In this document: one piece after another, positions 1 to 7,859 of the stretch
Numbering within the stretch: position 1 is the first letter of the stretch
How the letters are laid out: the number at the start of each line of letters is the position of its first letter
Assembly: GCA_036389715.1 (NCBI GenBank)
Contig: DASVWH010000182.1
Span: forward strand, 1-26,051
Reading direction: 5' to 3'
DNA: 26,051 nt
Source: DASVWH01 sp036389715
Lineage (GTDB): Bacteria; Acidobacteriota; Blastocatellia; Pyrinomonadales; Pyrinomonadaceae
Notes under the pieces: model-generated
What the model was told of the DNA's origin: nothing
Databases searched by the model: none
The model's input: only the letters and a program-made list of their open reading frames with translations
Translations under genes and position numbers: made by a program

Positions 1-760
1 ACTTCGTCGTGAAGTTGACGACGCCGCCCGAAGAGGCCCCGAACTCGGCCGAGTAGCTCGAAGTCGAGACCGTGAACTCCTGGAAGGCGTTCGGCCCCGG
101 CGCGACCTCCGTGAAGAAGGTCCCGCTCTGCGCGCGGCGCGTCGAGCCGCCGTCAACCAGAATCTCCGTGCCGAGGGCCTGGCCGCCGCTGACCCTGAAG
201 CGATTGGCGCTGGTCCCGCCCTCCTGGCCCCCGATTCGCCCGGACGACGAGACGTTGCTGTCGAGGAAGATGAATGAGAGCGGCGTGCGCCCGGCGCTCT
301 CGACGCTGACCTGCAACGGCAGTTCTCTGACCTGGCGCTCGGTGACGTTGGTTTGCCGCACGGGGCTGTCGGTTTGAATGACCGGGGCGGCGTCATTAGA
401 GACCGTCACGACATCCGTGATGACGCCGATTTCCAGCGTCACGTCAACGGTCCGCGTGCCCTGCACGGCGACCTGCACGTTTTCGACCGTGGCCGCCTTG
501 AACCCCTGCGCCTCGACCGTGACCTTATAGGGATCAGCCTTCAATTGCGGGAGTGTGAAATGACCCTCGTCACTCGTCGTCGTCTCACGCACCTCATTAG
601 TAGTCAGGTCAGTGGCGATAACTCTGGCGTTGGCCACAACAGCACCGCTCGGGTCCGTGACCGTTCCGGTGATGTTCCCGCGGTCACTCTGAGCAAGCGC
701 CGGAGTCGCACACCCGAGAGCGAGTGCGAACAGTACGAGCGCGATCAACTTGCGATTCAT
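1..760 (-). CDS. TonB-dependent receptor, N-terminal part (cut by window edge)
   Basis: The frame is open from an ATG at 760 to the left edge, giving 253 residues. Residues 1-24 form a Sec signal peptide ending ALAQ. Residues about 28-110 are a carboxypeptidase-regulatory-like beta-sandwich (GNITGTVTDPSGAVV, then TLPQLKADPYKVTVEAQGFK). After about residue 140 comes plug-domain sequence with NRFRVSGGQ and ILVDGG, ending in SYSAEFGASSGGVVNF. This order is typical of the large Oar-like TonB-dependent receptors of Acidobacteriota, usually about 1000-1200 aa, so most of the beta-barrel lies outside the window. The start is supported by a strong ribosome site (AGGAGGGG) just upstream. The protein would sit in the outer membrane and import a ligand using TonB energy; the ligand cannot be read from this part. 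A dedicated promoter and LacI-type operator lie about 275 nt upstream, and a GH43 enzyme nearby points to a glycan. Confidence 0.9.
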   Translation of the reverse strand, partial: MNRKLIALVLFALALGCATPALAQSDRGNITGTVTDPSGAVVANARVIATDLTTNEVRETTTSDEGHFTLPQLKADPYKVTVEAQGFKAATVENVQVAVQGTRTVDVTLEIGVITDVVTVSNDAAPVIQTDSPVRQTNVTERQVRELPLQVSVESAGRTPLSFIFLDSNVSSSGRIGGQEGGTSANRFRVSGGQALGTEILVDGGSTRRAQSGTFFTEVAPGPNAFQEFTVSTSSYSAEFGASSGGVVNFTTK

Positions 761-775
761 ATCCCCTCCTGAAGG

Positions 776-791
776 CTCGACCTCGGTCGAG
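776..791. repeat. Short inverted repeat in the receptor leader
   Basis: CTCGACC and GGTCGAG are separated by two bases, 16 nt upstream of the receptor start and directly before its ribosome site. It could form a small hairpin in the leader mRNA or be a protein-binding site. Nothing else supports a function. Confidence 0.3.
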
Positions 792-1005
792 AGGTAAACT
801 GTCAGATAACTCAACTGAACTAGAGAGCGGGTGTCAACGTTCGAGTATCGAAGCTAAGGGGCGCGCTCAAGAGAGCACACGCCCGGCGTCAGAAGCTCCC
901 GGCGGCGAAAAGAGACCTCGCCGCAGAGCTTGCCGCCTGATTCCAGCCAAGGGTTGGAACTGATCCTGAATTCATCTCGAAGAGAACTTATTGCTTTGGG
1001 ATTGC

Positions 1006-1029
1006 TTAAACGCTTACGTAACCGTTTAA
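1006..1029. promoter_or_regulatory. Double LacI-type operator for the TonB receptor
   Basis: This 24-bp near-perfect palindrome matches at 22 of 24 positions. It consists of two 10-bp elements, TAAACGCTTA (1007-1016) and TAACCGTTTA (1019-1028), separated by CG. Each element has the form TAAnCGnTTA, with the central CpG typical of LacI/GalR-family operators. It lies just downstream of the -10 box on the minus strand, over the expected start of transcription, where a bound repressor would block the receptor gene. The regulator itself is not in the window. Confidence 0.6.
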
Positions 1030-1041
1030 CTGAATGCTGGC

Positions 1042-1071
1042 CTTATAGCAGGGGACGCCCGGGCTTGTCAA
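1042..1071 (-). promoter_or_regulatory. Sigma70-like promoter of the TonB receptor
   Basis: Read on the minus strand, TTGACA (1066-1071) and TATAAG (1042-1047) are separated by 18 bp. The -35 is a perfect consensus and the -10 matches five of six. Transcription would start near 1035, inside or at the edge of the operator at 1006-1029, leaving a 5' leader of about 275 nt before the receptor ATG. The promoter lies between the TPR gene and the receptor gene, so the receptor can be expressed independently of the TPR gene. Confidence 0.6.
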
Positions 1072-1200
1072 TCTTTTTCCGCCGAATCGCGGTATCCGGC
1101 CCAAAATGGCGGCCGAGCGAGCGAACCGGCCATGAATTGGTCCAGCCGCGACTCTGCTTTTCTGCTTCCCGGACACGAGCGCGGCGGCGGACAGTCCTTA

Positions 1201-1241
1201 CTTAAGAGCGCCGTCACTTCCTTAAAGAGCGACGTTACTTC
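1201..1241. repeat. Tandem 20/21-bp duplication across the TPR stop codon
   Basis: Units 1201-1220 and 1221-1241 are adjacent and differ by two substitutions and one inserted A. The stop codon of the TPR gene (TAA at 1235-1237 on the minus strand) lies in the second unit. This looks like a local slippage or duplication of the gene's 3' end. Confidence 0.6.
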
Positions 1242-2935
1242 GGCGGCTCTGCCAGCCGGAACCGGACCAGCTCCTGTTTCTCGGCCCTGAGTTTATCGGC
1301 CCTGGCGAACATCGCCTGTGAGCGCTCCTTCTCGCCGAGTCGCGCGTAGACGAGGCCCAACTGGTAGGAGGCCGTCCCGTCCTTCGGGGCCAGCTCGACG
1401 GCACGCTCTAATTCGGAGCGCGCCGCCGTGTAGTTCTTCTGCTTGGCATAGACCATGCCGAGCGCCGTGTGGGCCGCCGGATGATTCGGCTCCGTCTTGA
1501 GCGCGCTCTGCAAATGCGCTGCGGCGCGCGCCGCGTCGCCCTCCTGGTAAGCGATCATGCCTAGATAGTATTCCGTGTCGGCATAGGGAGAGAGGGCCAG
1601 GCTGCGCTCCAACGCCGTGCGGGCCTGCGGGTACTGCTTGATGCTATAGAGCGTCGCGCCGAGCACGTAATAGCCGCGGCTGTCTTCGGGGCGCAGCTCG
1701 ATGTAACGGCTCAAGAGTTGTTGAGCCTTGGCCGCTTCGCCGTTTTGGAGACGCGCGATGCCGAGCGAGTAGAGGTAGCCGGGCTCGTCCGGCTTCATTT
1801 GGTGAACACGTTCGAGCGCCTGTATGGCGTCGTAGATGAGATTCAGGTTGAGTGCCGTCCAGCCGAAATCGTAAAGCACTGCGGGTGAGTCCGGCGCGAC
1901 CTTGCGGGCGCGAACCAGGTACGAGAGCGCCTTTTCCAGGTTGCCGTCGGCGCGCGCGATTCCGGCCAGCGCGCGCAGGGTCGGCACGTCGTCGGGCTTC
2001 GCGGCCAGCGCCTCCAGATAAGCCGCTTCGGCGCGTGCGCGCTCACCCTTCTGCGCGTAGCTCGTCCCGAGGTTATAGAGGAGCGCGAAGGAGGGCCGCG
2101 CAGCATCTCTGGCGGCCTCCAGGATGGCGATGGCCTCGTCGAACAACTTCCGCTCGGCAAAGGCGGCGGCGAAGCTGGCGGCCAGCTCGGCCGGAACACG
2201 CCCGCGCGCTTTGAGCTGCTCGGCCAGGGCGCGCGCCTCCTGCGTCTCTCCCAGGCCCAGATGACTCTTGACCCTCAGGTAGAGCTGGTCCAGGTCAGCC
2301 TCGGCGGGCGGCATCTTTCCCAAAAACTCCAGGGCCCGCCGGTACTCGCGCTTGCCTTCGTAAAGAGCGGCGAGGTTGAAATTAACCGACGGGTTATCGG
2401 GCGCGAGCCTGCCTGCTTCCGTAAATGCCCAGAGCGCGCGGTCGGTTTTCTGAAGCTCCAGGTAAAGCTGGCCGAGATTAAGATACGCGCCGAGCAGTGT
2501 CGGCTTCGCATCGAGCGCGCGGAGAAAAAGCTGTTCGGCCTCCGGCATGCGCCGCTGCTGTGCGCGCACGACGCCGAGCAGGTTCAGAGCATTGGCTTCG
2601 CGCGGAGACTCTCGCAAGACAGCGCCCAGTTCCCTCTCCGCGCCCGCCAGCTCGCCCTTGCGAAGCAGCTCGACGGCGCGCTCCAGGCGGTCGTACCCGC
2701 CCGCGTTTTGCGCGACGACGAAGCGGGGCTGGAGCGACAGGCAGAGCAGCAGCAACAGCGCCTGGAAGGCGACGAGCACGGAGGGGCGAAAGTTTCTCCT
2801 GCGAGAAACGCCCTGACCGTTTTTACCCTCGGCGTCAGGCCCTTTTTGACGCTCGCCGGGCGCCCGTTCTTGCAGGGCTACGGCCGCCCCCTCGCTTAAT
2901 TCTCCGCGCGCCTGATTCCGCAGTGCTACTTTCAT
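1235..2935 (-). CDS. Exported tetratricopeptide-repeat protein
   Basis: 566 aa. A charged stretch of about 50 residues precedes a hydrophobic segment at 52-69 (PSVLVAFQALLLLLCLSLQP) ending RFVVAQ, which could be a signal peptide with a mis-set start or an N-terminal signal anchor. The rest, residues 80-560, is a continuous array of TPR helices with recurring A-x-L-G/x-Y and P-D-N-P/P-x-D positions, for example NALNLLGVVRAQQ, LLGAYLNLGQLYLEL and PAAHTALGMVYAKQK. No enzyme motif is visible, so it is probably a periplasmic scaffold or binding partner. It is divergent from the CRTAC1-family gene and upstream of, and co-directional with, the TonB receptor. TPR plus CRTAC1-family genes recur together in Acidobacteriota. 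No clear ribosome site precedes the ATG at 2935, so the true start may lie further in, closer to residue 45-53. Confidence 0.85.
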   Translation of the reverse strand: MKVALRNQARGELSEGAAVALQERAPGERQKGPDAEGKNGQGVSRRRNFRPSVLVAFQALLLLLCLSLQPRFVVAQNAGGYDRLERAVELLRKGELAGAERELGAVLRESPREANALNLLGVVRAQQRRMPEAEQLFLRALDAKPTLLGAYLNLGQLYLELQKTDRALWAFTEAGRLAPDNPSVNFNLAALYEGKREYRRALEFLGKMPPAEADLDQLYLRVKSHLGLGETQEARALAEQLKARGRVPAELAASFAAAFAERKLFDEAIAILEAARDAARPSFALLYNLGTSYAQKGERARAEAAYLEALAAKPDDVPTLRALAGIARADGNLEKALSYLVRARKVAPDSPAVLYDFGWTALNLNLIYDAIQALERVHQMKPDEPGYLYSLGIARLQNGEAAKAQQLLSRYIELRPEDSRGYYVLGATLYSIKQYPQARTALERSLALSPYADTEYYLGMIAYQEGDAARAAAHLQSALKTEPNHPAAHTALGMVYAKQKNYTAARSELERAVELAPKDGTASYQLGLVYARLGEKERSQAMFARADKLRAEKQELVRFRLAEPPK

Positions 2936-3164
2936 CGAGTGTCGCCAGTGAAAGAGTTAAAGAGTGATGATATTTTAGCGGCGCGGTGAGCCGTCGCCGC
3001 ACCGGCCTGGATTGAAGTCTGCTCGGGCAATGCACGCCTGTCGAGCGGCGACGCATTAGCCGGTTCAGAGATTACTATACTATCATTACCCGGCACGGGC
3101 ATTACCCGGCACGGGCATTATCCCGCACGGGCATTGAATCCTGACCTGAGAGGCAATTTTTTCG
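2936..3164. promoter_or_regulatory. Divergent promoter region between TPR and CRTAC1 genes
   Basis: This 229-bp gap separates two divergently read genes. An AT-rich patch at 3071-3086 reads TATACT (3076-3081) on the plus strand and TATAGT on the minus strand, a plausible overlapping pair of -10 boxes. I see no good -35 for either. The tandem repeats at 3085-3132 sit directly beside it, upstream of the minus-strand -10, where an activator could compensate. Confidence 0.4.
3085..3132. repeat. Three 16-bp tandem repeats in the divergent promoter
   Basis: Units are 3085-3100 and 3101-3116 (identical, ATTACCCGGCACGGGC) and 3117-3132 (two differences). A further ATT follows. Each unit contains the inverted repeat CCCG-gca-CGGG (CCCG-CA-CGGG in the third). 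The 16-bp period is about one and a half helical turns. Regularly spaced dyads beside a promoter suggest a protein-binding array, or in the plus-strand mRNA a row of small hairpins. Confidence 0.75.
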
Positions 3165-4886
3165 TTGAGACCCGAGCGACTAATCTTTACACTGGCCGTC
3201 ATCGCCTTTCTTTCCCTGCCGCGCCCGGCCGTCGCACAATCCATCGCGCCGAAAGGCGCTGCCGCCCCCGCCGCCGCAGCCGTCACCTTTGAAGAGGTCT
3301 CGCCGCGGGCGAGCGGCATTACCTGGGCTCACAACAACGCTCGCTCGCCGGAGCGTTACCTGCCGGAGACGGTCGGCGCGGGCTGCGCCTTCTTCGACTA
3401 TGACAACGACGGGTGGATGGACCTCTACCTGGTCAACAGCGGGGCGGCCGATTTTTTCACGCCCGCGCTGCCTCTCAAAAATGCGCTCTATCGTAATAAC
3501 CGCGACGGGACATTTACGGACGTGACGGAGCGAGCCAATGTGGCCGGGCGCGGGTTCGGGATGGGAGCGGCGGCGGGCGATTACGATGGCGACGGATGGC
3601 AGGACATCTACCTGACAGGCTACGGCCGTAACCTGCTCTACCGCAACAACGGCAACGGGACGTTTACGGATGTGACGGAGAAGGCTAACGTCGCCGCGCC
3701 CGGATGGTCAACGTGTGCGGTCTGGTTTGACTACGACAACGATGCGCGGCTCGACCTCTTCGTTTCCAGCTTCGTCTCTTACGACAAGGCGCAGAACATC
3801 TTCTGCGGCGACAACCGCCTCAAACGCAGGTACTACTGCATCCCGCGCGTCTTTAAGCCGACGCCGAGCCGTCTTTTTCACAACAACGGGGACGGGACTT
3901 TTCGTGATGTCAGCCGCGAATCGGGGATCGCAAATTCTCCGGGGAAGTCCTTCGGCGCGGTCGCCACCGACATCAACAACGACGGCCTGATGGACCTCTT
4001 CGTCGCCAACGACACGGTCGCCAACTTCCTCTTTGTCAACAAGGGCAACGGGAAATTTGAAGAGGCCGGGCTGCTCTCGGGCGTCGCCTATAGCGAGGCT
4101 GGCAGCCCGCGCTCCGGGATGGGCGTTGACGCCGTTGATTACGACGGCGACGGGTGGCAGGACCTCTTCGTCGCCAACATAGATCAGGAGCTTTTCAGCC
4201 TCTATCACAATCAGAAGGACGCGACGTTTACGGATGAAGCAGGCGAGATCGGGCAGGCGACGCGGCTGCTGAGCGGGTGGGGACTGAAATTCTTCGACTA
4301 TGATAACGACGGCGACCCGGACCTGCTGCTGGCCAACGGCCACCCGGACGACATGATCGAATCACAGGTCTCGCGCGTGAAGTACAAAGAGCCGCTCCTG
4401 ATGTTCGAGAATACGGGGCGGGGCTTTAAGAACGTCAGCGCGCAATCGGGCGCGGTCTTCGGCAGGGACTTTCCGGCGCGCGGAATGACGGTCGGGGATT
4501 ACGACAACGACGGCGACCTGGACGCGCTCGTCGCCAACAACGGCGAAGCGCCCCTGCTCCTGCGCAACGAGGGCGGCAACCGCAACAACTGGCTCGGGCT
4601 GCGACTGGTGGCGACGAAGAGCAATCCGGCGGGCGTCGGCGCGGTCATCGTCTGGCAGGCCGGGGGCGTCAGGCGCAGCAGGCTCAAGACCGGCGGCGGC
4701 AGTTACCTGGCATCCCACGACCCGCGCGAAATCATCGGGGCCGGGCGCGGCGGTAAGGTCGAAAGCCTGGAGATTCGCTGGCCCGGCGGGACCGTTGACA
4801 GGCTCTCCGAGCTGCCCGTCAATACTTACATCAGGATCGTCGAAGGCAAGGGCGCGAGCAATGACGGCGGCGCGCCGAGGCGTTGA
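3165..4886 (+). CDS. Secreted CRTAC1-family protein (FG-GAP/VCBS repeats, ASPIC/UnbV)
   Basis: 573 aa from a TTG start. An in-frame TGA at 3147 and the signal peptide (residues 1-25, ending AVAQ) leave almost no other choice; the mature protein starts near SIAPKGA. Calcium-binding FG-GAP loops of the form DYDNDGxxDL occur at about residues 78, 139, 189, 269, 325, 378 and 445, giving a seven-bladed propeller. Residues 476-560 are an ASPIC/UnbV domain (GNRNNWLGLRL, then ESLEIRWPGGTVDRL). Such proteins are extracellular or periplasmic and are thought to bind carbohydrate or other ligands; no catalytic activity is established for this type. The stop is 39 nt before the GH43 gene, so the two are probably co-transcribed. 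The upstream AGAGG is a poor ribosome site, consistent with low or regulated translation. Confidence 0.88.
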   Translation: MRPERLIFTLAVIAFLSLPRPAVAQSIAPKGAAAPAAAAVTFEEVSPRASGITWAHNNARSPERYLPETVGAGCAFFDYDNDGWMDLYLVNSGAADFFTPALPLKNALYRNNRDGTFTDVTERANVAGRGFGMGAAAGDYDGDGWQDIYLTGYGRNLLYRNNGNGTFTDVTEKANVAAPGWSTCAVWFDYDNDARLDLFVSSFVSYDKAQNIFCGDNRLKRRYYCIPRVFKPTPSRLFHNNGDGTFRDVSRESGIANSPGKSFGAVATDINNDGLMDLFVANDTVANFLFVNKGNGKFEEAGLLSGVAYSEAGSPRSGMGVDAVDYDGDGWQDLFVANIDQELFSLYHNQKDATFTDEAGEIGQATRLLSGWGLKFFDYDNDGDPDLLLANGHPDDMIESQVSRVKYKEPLLMFENTGRGFKNVSAQSGAVFGRDFPARGMTVGDYDNDGDLDALVANNGEAPLLLRNEGGNRNNWLGLRLVATKSNPAGVGAVIVWQAGGVRRSRLKTGGGSYLASHDPREIIGAGRGGKVESLEIRWPGGTVDRLSELPVNTYIRIVEGKGASNDGGAPRR

Positions 4887-4925
4887 TTTCGGTTCTCCCA
4901 AACAACCGGCAGGAAGGTAAAAAAG

Positions 4926-6509
4926 ATGAGACAAACACGCTTGCATCTGCGCACGCTGCGGGCCGCTTTGAGTGCGCTCATGCTTGTCGCCTGCATGGCC
5001 GTCGGCGTCGCGCAGCAGCGGCGCGCCTACGAAAACCCTGTCATCGCGGGCGACTTTCCAGACCCGTCCGTGATTCGCGTCGGGCAGGACTACTGGGCCA
5101 CCGCGACCTCCGGCGAGTGGGCTCCAGAGTTTCCCATCCTGCACTCGCGCGACCTGGTTAACTGGGAGGTCGTCGGCGCGGTCTTCCAGAAGCGCCCCGC
5201 CTGGGCCATACGCAACTTCTGGGCTCCGGAAATCTCCGCGTACCGCAACCGCTACTTCGTCTATTACACGGCGCGCAAGAAGGGCGGCCCGCTGTGCGTC
5301 GCCGCCGCGTCCGCCGAGAGCCCGCAGGGGCCCTACACAGATCACGGCCCGCTCGTCTGCCAGGAGATCGGTTCGATTGACGCGATGGCGGTCGAGGACG
5401 AACGGGGCGAGCGATACCTGGTCTGGAAGGAGGATGGCAACAGCCGCGAGCGGCCGACGCCGCTCTGGGCGCAAAAGCTGAACGAGGAGGGCACGAAGCT
5501 CGTCGGCAGCAGGAAAGAGTTGATTCGCAACGACCCGAAATCCTGGGAAGGAGGCGTCGTCGAGGGGGCCTTTATCCTGCGTCGCGGCGACTGGTTCTAT
5601 CTCTTCTATTCCGGCAACGCGTGCTGCGGGCGCAGGTGTAACTACGCGCTCGGCGTCGCGCGCTCGCGCAAGCTGCTCGGCCCCTGGGAGAAGAATCCGT
5701 CGAACCCTATCCTGGCTGAGAACCAGGCGTGGCAGTGCCCCGGCCACGGCAGCATCGTGACGGACGCTGAGGGGCGCGATTTCCTGCTCTATCATGCTTA
5801 CAGGAAGAGCGAGGAGGCTTTCTATATCGGCCGCGAGGCGCTGCTTGACGAAGTCAGTTGGACGGCCTCGGGCTGGCCCGCGATCAACGATGGAAAGGGT
5901 CCGAGCGGACGCGCGCCCGCACCGCTCAATCCAGCGGCGCGCAGCTCCGGCCATCCCTTCTTCGATGATTTCAGCTCGCCGACTTTGCGGCCCGGCTGGC
6001 AGTGGCCGCAGGCGAGTGAGCCCGTCGTCCGAATCGAGACCGAGCGCGGCGGCCGCCTGCTTCTTTCCAGCGCCGACGACGAAGGCAGGGACCCGCTCAG
6101 CGCCGTCCTGTCGCAGCCGACGACCGCCACCAACTACGTCGCGACCACCCTGGTTGAGATGAGCGGGATGAAGCAGGGCGCGCTGGCCGGGCTCTCCGCT
6201 TACAACGGACGCGAGGACGCGCTTGGCGTGCTCGCGGGCGACGGTAAAGTCGTCACCTACGCGCGCGAGGCGAAGAAGCATCAGGTCATCACGAGCGTTG
6301 ACGCGGGCGGCTCGCCGCGGCTCTACCTGCGGATGACGGTCAGCGACGGCTCGCGCTATCGCTTCGCCTTCAGCCGCGACGGGCGGGAATGGAAAGAGGT
6401 GGGAGGCGAGATTCAGGGCAGCTATTTGGAGGGCGTGCGCATCGCGCTCTCGGCCGGAGGGACGCCGGGCGCTGCCGCTAAATTCGAGTGGCTGCGCATC
6501 ACGCCGTAA
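4926..6509 (+). CDS. Secreted glycoside hydrolase family 43 enzyme
   Basis: 527 aa. The signal peptide is residues 1-29 (ending GVAQ). The five-bladed propeller catalytic domain covers about 35-325 and opens with ENPVIAGDFPDPSVI, the form seen in beta-xylosidases and arabinofuranosidases. The expected catalytic triad is visible: general base Asp46 (PDPS), pKa-tuning Asp152 (SIDAMAVED) and proton donor Glu213 (VVEGAF). From about residue 343 (HPFFDDFSSPTLRPGWQWP) a C-terminal concanavalin-like beta-sandwich follows, as in the GH43_C2 type. It should release arabinose or xylose units from hemicellulose-like glycans outside the cytoplasm; the exact substrate cannot be read. The ATG follows AGGAAGG at good spacing. 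It sits 39 nt after the CRTAC1-family gene, supporting joint expression and a glycan role for the locus. Confidence 0.9.
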   Translation: MRQTRLHLRTLRAALSALMLVACMAVGVAQQRRAYENPVIAGDFPDPSVIRVGQDYWATATSGEWAPEFPILHSRDLVNWEVVGAVFQKRPAWAIRNFWAPEISAYRNRYFVYYTARKKGGPLCVAAASAESPQGPYTDHGPLVCQEIGSIDAMAVEDERGERYLVWKEDGNSRERPTPLWAQKLNEEGTKLVGSRKELIRNDPKSWEGGVVEGAFILRRGDWFYLFYSGNACCGRRCNYALGVARSRKLLGPWEKNPSNPILAENQAWQCPGHGSIVTDAEGRDFLLYHAYRKSEEAFYIGREALLDEVSWTASGWPAINDGKGPSGRAPAPLNPAARSSGHPFFDDFSSPTLRPGWQWPQASEPVVRIETERGGRLLLSSADDEGRDPLSAVLSQPTTATNYVATTLVEMSGMKQGALAGLSAYNGREDALGVLAGDGKVVTYAREAKKHQVITSVDAGGSPRLYLRMTVSDGSRYRFAFSRDGREWKEVGGEIQGSYLEGVRIALSAGGTPGAAAKFEWLRITP

Positions 6510-6541
6510 ACGACCCGCAAGGGAGTCTCAACTTCGAGCCG

Positions 6542-6661
6542 TTTTCGCTTCGAGAGGATTTGATTCGATCGGCTTGATTCGAGCGGATTTAATTCGAGCG
6601 GAGTTAATTCGAGAGGATTTAATCCGGGCGGCTTTAGCTTTGAGCAGGTTTAATTGGCGCG
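6542..6661. repeat. Degenerate 15-bp tandem repeats between GH43 and gmd
   Basis: Eight loose copies of a unit like GATTTAATTCGAGCG follow each other: 6542-6556, 6557-6571, 6572-6585 (14 bp), 6586-6600, 6601-6615, 6616-6630, 6631-6647 (17 bp) and 6648-6661. The central copies are nearly identical. In one frame they translate to LIRAD-LIRAE-LIRED-LIRAA, a pentapeptide-repeat pattern (A-[DN]-L-x-x register). The frame breaks at the 14-bp unit, the only start is a TTG at 6574 without a ribosome site, and the 61-aa frame runs into the gmd 3' end. I call it a repeat, possibly the remnant of a pentapeptide-repeat gene. Confidence 0.7.
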
Positions 6662-6682
6662 GCTTCGCTGCTGTCGCTTTAC

Positions 6683-7690
6683 TCAGAGCGCGGGTTGCGG
6701 CGTCTTGTCCCTTCTCGGTCTTGAGAGCGCTGCGAGGTCGGCCTGGACCATCTCTCTGACCAGTTGCTCGAAGGTGTAGGTGGGCTGCCAGTTGAGGATT
6801 TGCCTGGCCCTGGTCGCATCGCCGACGAGCAGGTCAACCTCCGCCGGGCGGTAGAACCGCTCGTCAACCCTGACGTATTGACGGTAATCGAGACCGGCTT
6901 CGGCGAAAGCACGCTCGCAGAATTCGCGGACGGAGTGAGTCTCGCCCGTGGCGACGACGAAATCGTCGGGCTCGGGCTGCTGCAACATCAGGTGCATGGC
7001 GCGCACGAAGTCTGCGGCGTGTCCCCAGTCGCGCTTGGCGTCGAGGTTGCCGATGCGCAGCTCCGACGCCTGTCCGAGCTTGATCTGCGCGACGGTGCTG
7101 GAGATTTTGCGCGTCACGAACTCGAAGCCGCGCCGCGGCCCTTCGTGATTGAAGAGGATGCCGCTCGCGCAGAACATCCCGTAAGCCTCGCGGTAGTTTC
7201 TGGTCAGGTGAAAGCCCGCGACCTTGCTCACGCCGTAGGGCGAGCGCGGGTGAAAGGTGGTCGTCTCGCGCTGCGGCGTCTGGCTGACCTTACCGAACAT
7301 CTCGGAAGAGCCAGCGAAGTAGAACCGGCAGCCCGGCTGCAACTCGCGCAGCGCCGCCAGCATGTAGTGCGTCCCGTTGATGTTCGTGTTCATCGTCGAG
7401 AAGCCGTCGGCGAAGCTCTCGGCGACGAAGCTCTGCGCGGCCAGGTGATAGCATTCGTCAAAGCTGTTGCGGCTAATGACGTGAAAGATGCTCGGATAGC
7501 TTTCGAGGCTCGACGGGTGCAGGACCAGGCGGTCGAGCAGGTGCGCAATCCGCTCGAACCTGCGCTCCGGGGCTTCGAGCGCCACGCGCCGCACCAGTCC
7601 GTGAACTTCGTAGCCCAGCCCCAGAAGATGCTCGGCCAGATAACTGCCGTCCTGCCCCGTGATGCCTGTGATGAGAGCCCGCTTGGTCAT
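6683..7690 (-). CDS. gmd: GDP-mannose 4,6-dehydratase
   Basis: 335 aa, slightly shorter than typical Gmd (about 345-370). It converts GDP-D-mannose to GDP-4-keto-6-deoxy-D-mannose, the precursor of GDP-fucose, GDP-rhamnose and related sugars for surface polysaccharide. The NAD(P)-binding glycine motif TGITGQDGSYLAEHL is at 8-22, the active-site SSEMFG at 128-133, and YxxxK as YGVSK at 152-156. NHEGPRRGFEFVTRKI and the IGNLDAKRDWGHAADFVRAM segment are Gmd signatures. No fucose synthase or glycosyltransferase is beside it, so its partners are elsewhere. It lies 169 nt downstream of the hybrid kinase on the same strand, too far for tight coupling. The ATG has no strong ribosome site. Its 3' end faces the GH43 gene. 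Confidence 0.93.
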   Translation of the reverse strand: MTKRALITGITGQDGSYLAEHLLGLGYEVHGLVRRVALEAPERRFERIAHLLDRLVLHPSSLESYPSIFHVISRNSFDECYHLAAQSFVAESFADGFSTMNTNINGTHYMLAALRELQPGCRFYFAGSSEMFGKVSQTPQRETTTFHPRSPYGVSKVAGFHLTRNYREAYGMFCASGILFNHEGPRRGFEFVTRKISSTVAQIKLGQASELRIGNLDAKRDWGHAADFVRAMHLMLQQPEPDDFVVATGETHSVREFCERAFAEAGLDYRQYVRVDERFYRPAEVDLLVGDATRARQILNWQPTYTFEQLVREMVQADLAALSRPRRDKTPQPAL

Positions 7691-7859
7691 AAGTTAAAGA
7701 GAAGAGATTCACTCATTTAGTCATTTGTTCATCTGAACCGGTGAGTCAACGAGTAAATCTGCTAGAGTTACTCAACCTTCACCGACGGAGTATTTCTTCT
7801 CTCGCGCTGCGGCGCGCAGCCCCGTCGATGCTAATGATTGACGGACGGCCGTGAACATC

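Noticed and set aside
4362..6281. 639-codon open frame on the minus strand
   Set aside because: It lies antisense to the CRTAC1-family and GH43 genes, both of which show clear motifs. The frame is Arg/Ala/Asp/Val-rich, typical of the complement of GC-biased codons, with no family motif or ribosome site.
7806..7820. Hairpin GCTGCG-gcg-CGCAGC between the kinase and gmd genes
   Set aside because: The stem is perfect but short, with no T run on either strand, so I do not call a terminator.
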